From positions 1,701,753 through 1,765,752 of the forward strand of contig RPFO01000154.1 in NCBI GenBank assembly GCA_009746045.1: a DNA stretch of 64,000 bases, given 5' to 3'. Of this stretch, positions 61,801 through 64,000 are shown one piece after another. The stretch comes from Mesostigma viride (taxonomy: Eukaryota > Streptophyta > Mesostigmatophyceae > Mesostigmatales > Mesostigmataceae). Position numbers and translations under genes: made by a program. The notes below the pieces were generated by a model, which saw nothing but the letters and a program-made list of their open reading frames with translations, ran no database searches and was not told the DNA's origin. Numbering within the stretch: position 1 is the stretch's first letter; every line of letters starts with the position of its first letter.

Positions 61801-63668
61801 GGCAACGTCACGAGCCAAAGGGGTGGGGGGGTTGGGGAGGAGAGGAGGAAGGGGCAAGCACATGACAATGCGCCACAGGGTAGAGCGCTGAGACATGCAC
61901 ACACACGGACGAGAAATAGGCACATGGGTCAGCGATTGCTGAAGTGCGCTCGTAGAAATGAAAATTACAGCAAACATAATGCAACTTACTTCTCTTTTTG
62001 GTAACCAGTCATACCCGCGTTGAGTTACGATTCTTAAGGTTACGTTCCCGCGTTAAGTTACGACGCCGAAGTTTGGGCGGCGACCGTAACTTAAGCCTGG
62101 GTGCCACCGTAACTTAACCCGGGTATGGCCCAATTTGAAGGCGTAACCTGTGCGTAAGGCCACTTTTGACCGCGAAAATGCGGGACACTGAGTCCGGACG
62201 AAGGAACCCGCCAACTGTGATGGTTTTGCAACGTGACCTTTCGGCGGCAAAGTACAACTGATTCTCAACTGATAAAAATCCTTTTAGCCAGGTGCATGCA
62301 GGTTGCCCGCAATGAGGCAAGTCACATCACACTCAGTGTACCGTCATGCCGAAAGCACAGAAGGGCAAAGACAAGGAAAATGAGGCCGGGGACAATGTCC
62401 ATGATAAATGGAAGGCACTGTTAACCACGGGTTGTCCCGTTCCCTGACTACAAGGACGCATGCCTCGCCGTCAGCTGCAACGATATTATTGTTGACATGC
62501 AGAGTGAAGGACGCTTCCCTCACCACTGTCCCCATTGTTTTGCCACAAGCAAATGTGAGGCCGGCTGGAAATAGGGATCCGCTACCGAGTCCTGTCGGTT
62601 TAGGGGTTGAAACACGGTAGTTTTGGTGAAAAACGCAGGCACTGTGTGGCTACACCCGGCGTATACCTCACCGCCGGCCTTGACCAAAATATCTAGCCTG
62701 AAAAATGGACTTTCGGCGACTTTGATGCTGCAGCTGGATCGGGCTTGACGAGAGCTGTCGATTGCCGTATAGAAGTCCGTCAGAGGAGGAGGGGGTGGGC
62801 TGCTAGCCTAATTCTACCGTTAAGTTACGTACCCGCGTTAAGTTACGACGCCCTGAAATTGGCGGCGATCGTAACTTAATGCGGGTATGACTGTACCCGT
62901 TTTACGATTGAAGAAAGGGGGAGCAAGATATAATGCAGAACCAGTCAGCGCCGTACCAAGCAGTGCATAAAAAGTGCAGCAAGCACCAAATAGAATTGGG
63001 AAGCAAGCACCAAGCAGACACGAGCATCTTGTACGGGCATCAGCGATACCATCCCCGCTCACAAGCACGAGGCATCACAAGGTCAGCAACAAGATGGATT
63101 AATCATATTGACAGTACCAACCATGTAGTATTATATTAGCGCAACCAGATGGATTAATCATATCAACAGTACCAACCATTTGGTATTATATTAGTATTAA
63201 GCAAGACCATGATAGTGGCAGCCCCCCCCCCCCCCGCCCCGCCCCGCCACACTGTTCCTAGCAAGTGCAGCGATCCGCTGGATGACACTTACAGGCGATG
63301 TTGCTTTTAGCTAAACCATCAAGGTCTTGCCGTGAACGTTAGCCAGATATAGTTTTAACGTTCACGGCTACACATTTCCAACTCCATTCATCTCCACTAT
63401 CTTGACCGACTCAACAAAAGTGGATAAGATAGTGGCAGGCCGGAGTCTCCATTTGCCGGATCCTCCACATTCCTGGCCTGCTGATTGTCTCATTGAATAT
63501 TCTGTCAAGGCAGCAGACATTAGTACAGCAGCTGTGATGTTAAGTCCCTAGCATCTTTACTAGGGAATCCCTCCCTTACCTGAGCCGTGGCCCCCGCTGC
63601 CCGCGCACGTGCACTCGGCCAGCCCAGGGAACTCCTTGTCCATGACATCGGGGGCGGGCACATCCAGC
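55872..63668 (-). CDS. Multi-exon host gene of unknown function, 5' end outside window
   Basis: Seven exons on the minus strand join in phase with GT-AG borders: 63668-63580, 61789-61704, 60642-60554, 59161-59107, 58347-58150, 57455-57332 and 56347-55872. They give about 370 residues with no start exon. Order of features: VPAPDVMDKEFPGL with a Cys/Gly-rich ECTCAGSGGHGSG; VEKTCGTRHVAKLQKSSLV; LGLFEVDKVALSHMF and LPVHNDCPPW; FKAGHLVWCDEALM; RMRLYHKFPCASINPRE with CHGMFTWLVWGC; VDVKHPIDPLVFKTC; EWKKRNVIDTFTPAGAIRI. The C-terminal 160 residues are highly acidic and basic by turns (KRRNRFDEEDD...) and end EWEKTQ. I do not recognise the family. Regular Cys/His/Trp conservation suggests a real, metal-binding or disulphide-rich protein with a disordered nuclear-type tail. 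Confidence 0.7.
56320..56700. repeat. Three copies of the start of the last exon
   Basis: On the minus strand the acceptor plus exon start (CCAGGCAAGAAGCT) occurs at 56352-56338 (used), near 56551 (CCCAGGCAAGAAGCTCGACT) and near 56678. Unused copies lie upstream in the intron and might act as alternative acceptors. Confidence 0.75.
56975..57125. repeat. (CCCCCTCA)n microsatellite
   Basis: About 18 octamer units in the intron of the minus-strand gene. Confidence 0.95.
57185..57355. repeat. 33-bp minisatellite made of exon end plus splice donor
   Basis: On the minus strand the exon end and donor (GGCAACCACTACGTGTTGGG, then TGAGTGG) is followed by about four more copies, alternating GTGAGTGG and GTAAATGG after the exon-like part. 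Only the first (donor at 57331) keeps the frame used here. Confidence 0.85.
58979..59085. repeat. GGGTATCTCTAATTA minisatellite
   Basis: Six to seven short units in the intron before the exon at 59161-59107. Confidence 0.8.
59985..60130. repeat. TAATAATCCATAATAAGCCAGC-type tandem repeat
   Basis: Repeats of CCATAATAAGCCAGC(G/A)TAC with intervening AAT triplets, in an intron. Confidence 0.8.
60423..60472. repeat. ATATGCTGATC short tandem repeat
   Basis: Four to five units of about 11 bp in the intron after the exon at 60642-60554. Confidence 0.85.
60720..60790 (-). repeat. Decayed copy of the start of exon 60642-60554
   Basis: On the minus strand CACCAGCTGGCGCAGCTGGG plus a CACGAGGTGGACAAAG stretch parallels the used exon start CTCGCGGACCTGGGC...GAGGTGGACAAGG. 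It is another acceptor-plus-exon duplication upstream of the functional exon. Confidence 0.75.
62006..62893. mobile_element. TIR element of about 0.9 kb in an intron
   Basis: Left end CAGTCATACCCGCGTTGAGT, right end ACTTAATGCGGGTATGACTG, inverted with few mismatches. Further CGCGTTAAGTTACGACGCC and GGCGGCGATCGTAACTTAA words are repeated inside both ends as sub-terminal inverted copies. There is no coding capacity. It is probably a non-autonomous DNA transposon. Confidence 0.75.
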
Positions 63669-64000
63669 CTGCCCGGTGGCGCATGCCGGGTGGACGCCAG
63701 GGGCGGGCGTGCCATACGTATATACAAAGTGGATGACGTGGGGTTGGAGTGGGGTTGGCGTGGGGGTTAGACACCGAAAGGGGAGGAGCAAGCGAGGAAG
63801 AGTAGTAGCAGGTGGTCACAGCCAGCAAAAGCCATGGAAACAGCAGGGAGAGGGGGGAGGGGGGGGGGGGGGGGGGGAAGAAGGTGGGGAGGAGCAGTGG
63901 TTAACTAGGAAAAGGGAGATGTTCGGGAAGAGATAGGCACGAATCGGCCAACAGCAACATGGCCCCCCCAACCGGCCAACCCTCCCTAAATCCTACCCCA
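63669..64000. other. Intron or upstream region of the minus-strand gene
   Basis: Contains a poly-G run at about 63858-63877. The preceding exon must end in phase 2 and lies outside or unrecognised here. Confidence 0.4.

Overview
The window is nuclear DNA of an intron-rich, repeat-rich unicellular eukaryote, most likely a microalga. The evidence is GT-AG introns with consistent phases, a cytosolic-type methionyl-tRNA synthetase in 19 exons, a plant-like mitochondrial ribosomal protein mL41, TTTAGGG-type repeats, and very many GC-rich mini- and microsatellites. I cannot name the species.

Layout. (1) 996-22167, plus strand: methionyl-tRNA synthetase, 895 residues by my exon model, with introns swollen by tandem repeats, a MITE-like element and decayed partial copies of its own exon ends. 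(2) 22.85-24.03 kb, minus strand: a fragment of a non-LTR retrotransposon reverse transcriptase. (3) 24516-43240: an integrated virus of the Polinton-like virus (PLV)/virophage type, about 18.7 kb, with 0.7 kb terminal inverted repeats (TIRs). The left 10 kb is a block of minus-strand structural genes: an unknown protein, a fibre-like protein, the major capsid protein, an amphipathic protein, a minor virion protein, a zinc-finger protein and two large virion proteins. The right part carries plus-strand genes: a basic coiled-coil protein, the packaging ATPase, an AT-hook protein, a tyrosine recombinase and a primase-helicase of the AEP/SF2 origin-binding type. (4) 43.2-50.3 kb: a nested island of TTAA-bounded transposons, scattered repeat arms and non-LTR retrotransposon pieces, including an L1-type ORF1. 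(5) 51514-53501, plus strand: mL41 in three exons. (6) 54.63-55.25 kb: a small TIR transposon. (7) 55872-63668, minus strand: a multi-exon gene of unknown function that runs off the right end of the window, with another 0.9 kb TIR element in one intron.

How the viral genes fit together: the recombinase would insert the element, the primase-helicase would start replication, the ATPase would package DNA, and the capsid, minor and fibre proteins would build the virion. At least eight places in the element, and one in the retrotransposon ORF1, read as if exactly one nucleotide is missing. Several are in homopolymers. This is either decay or uncorrected consensus error in a multicopy sequence. In the second case the virus could be intact in the real genome.

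A second theme is that introns of both large host genes contain tandem, decaying copies of the adjoining exon end together with its splice site.
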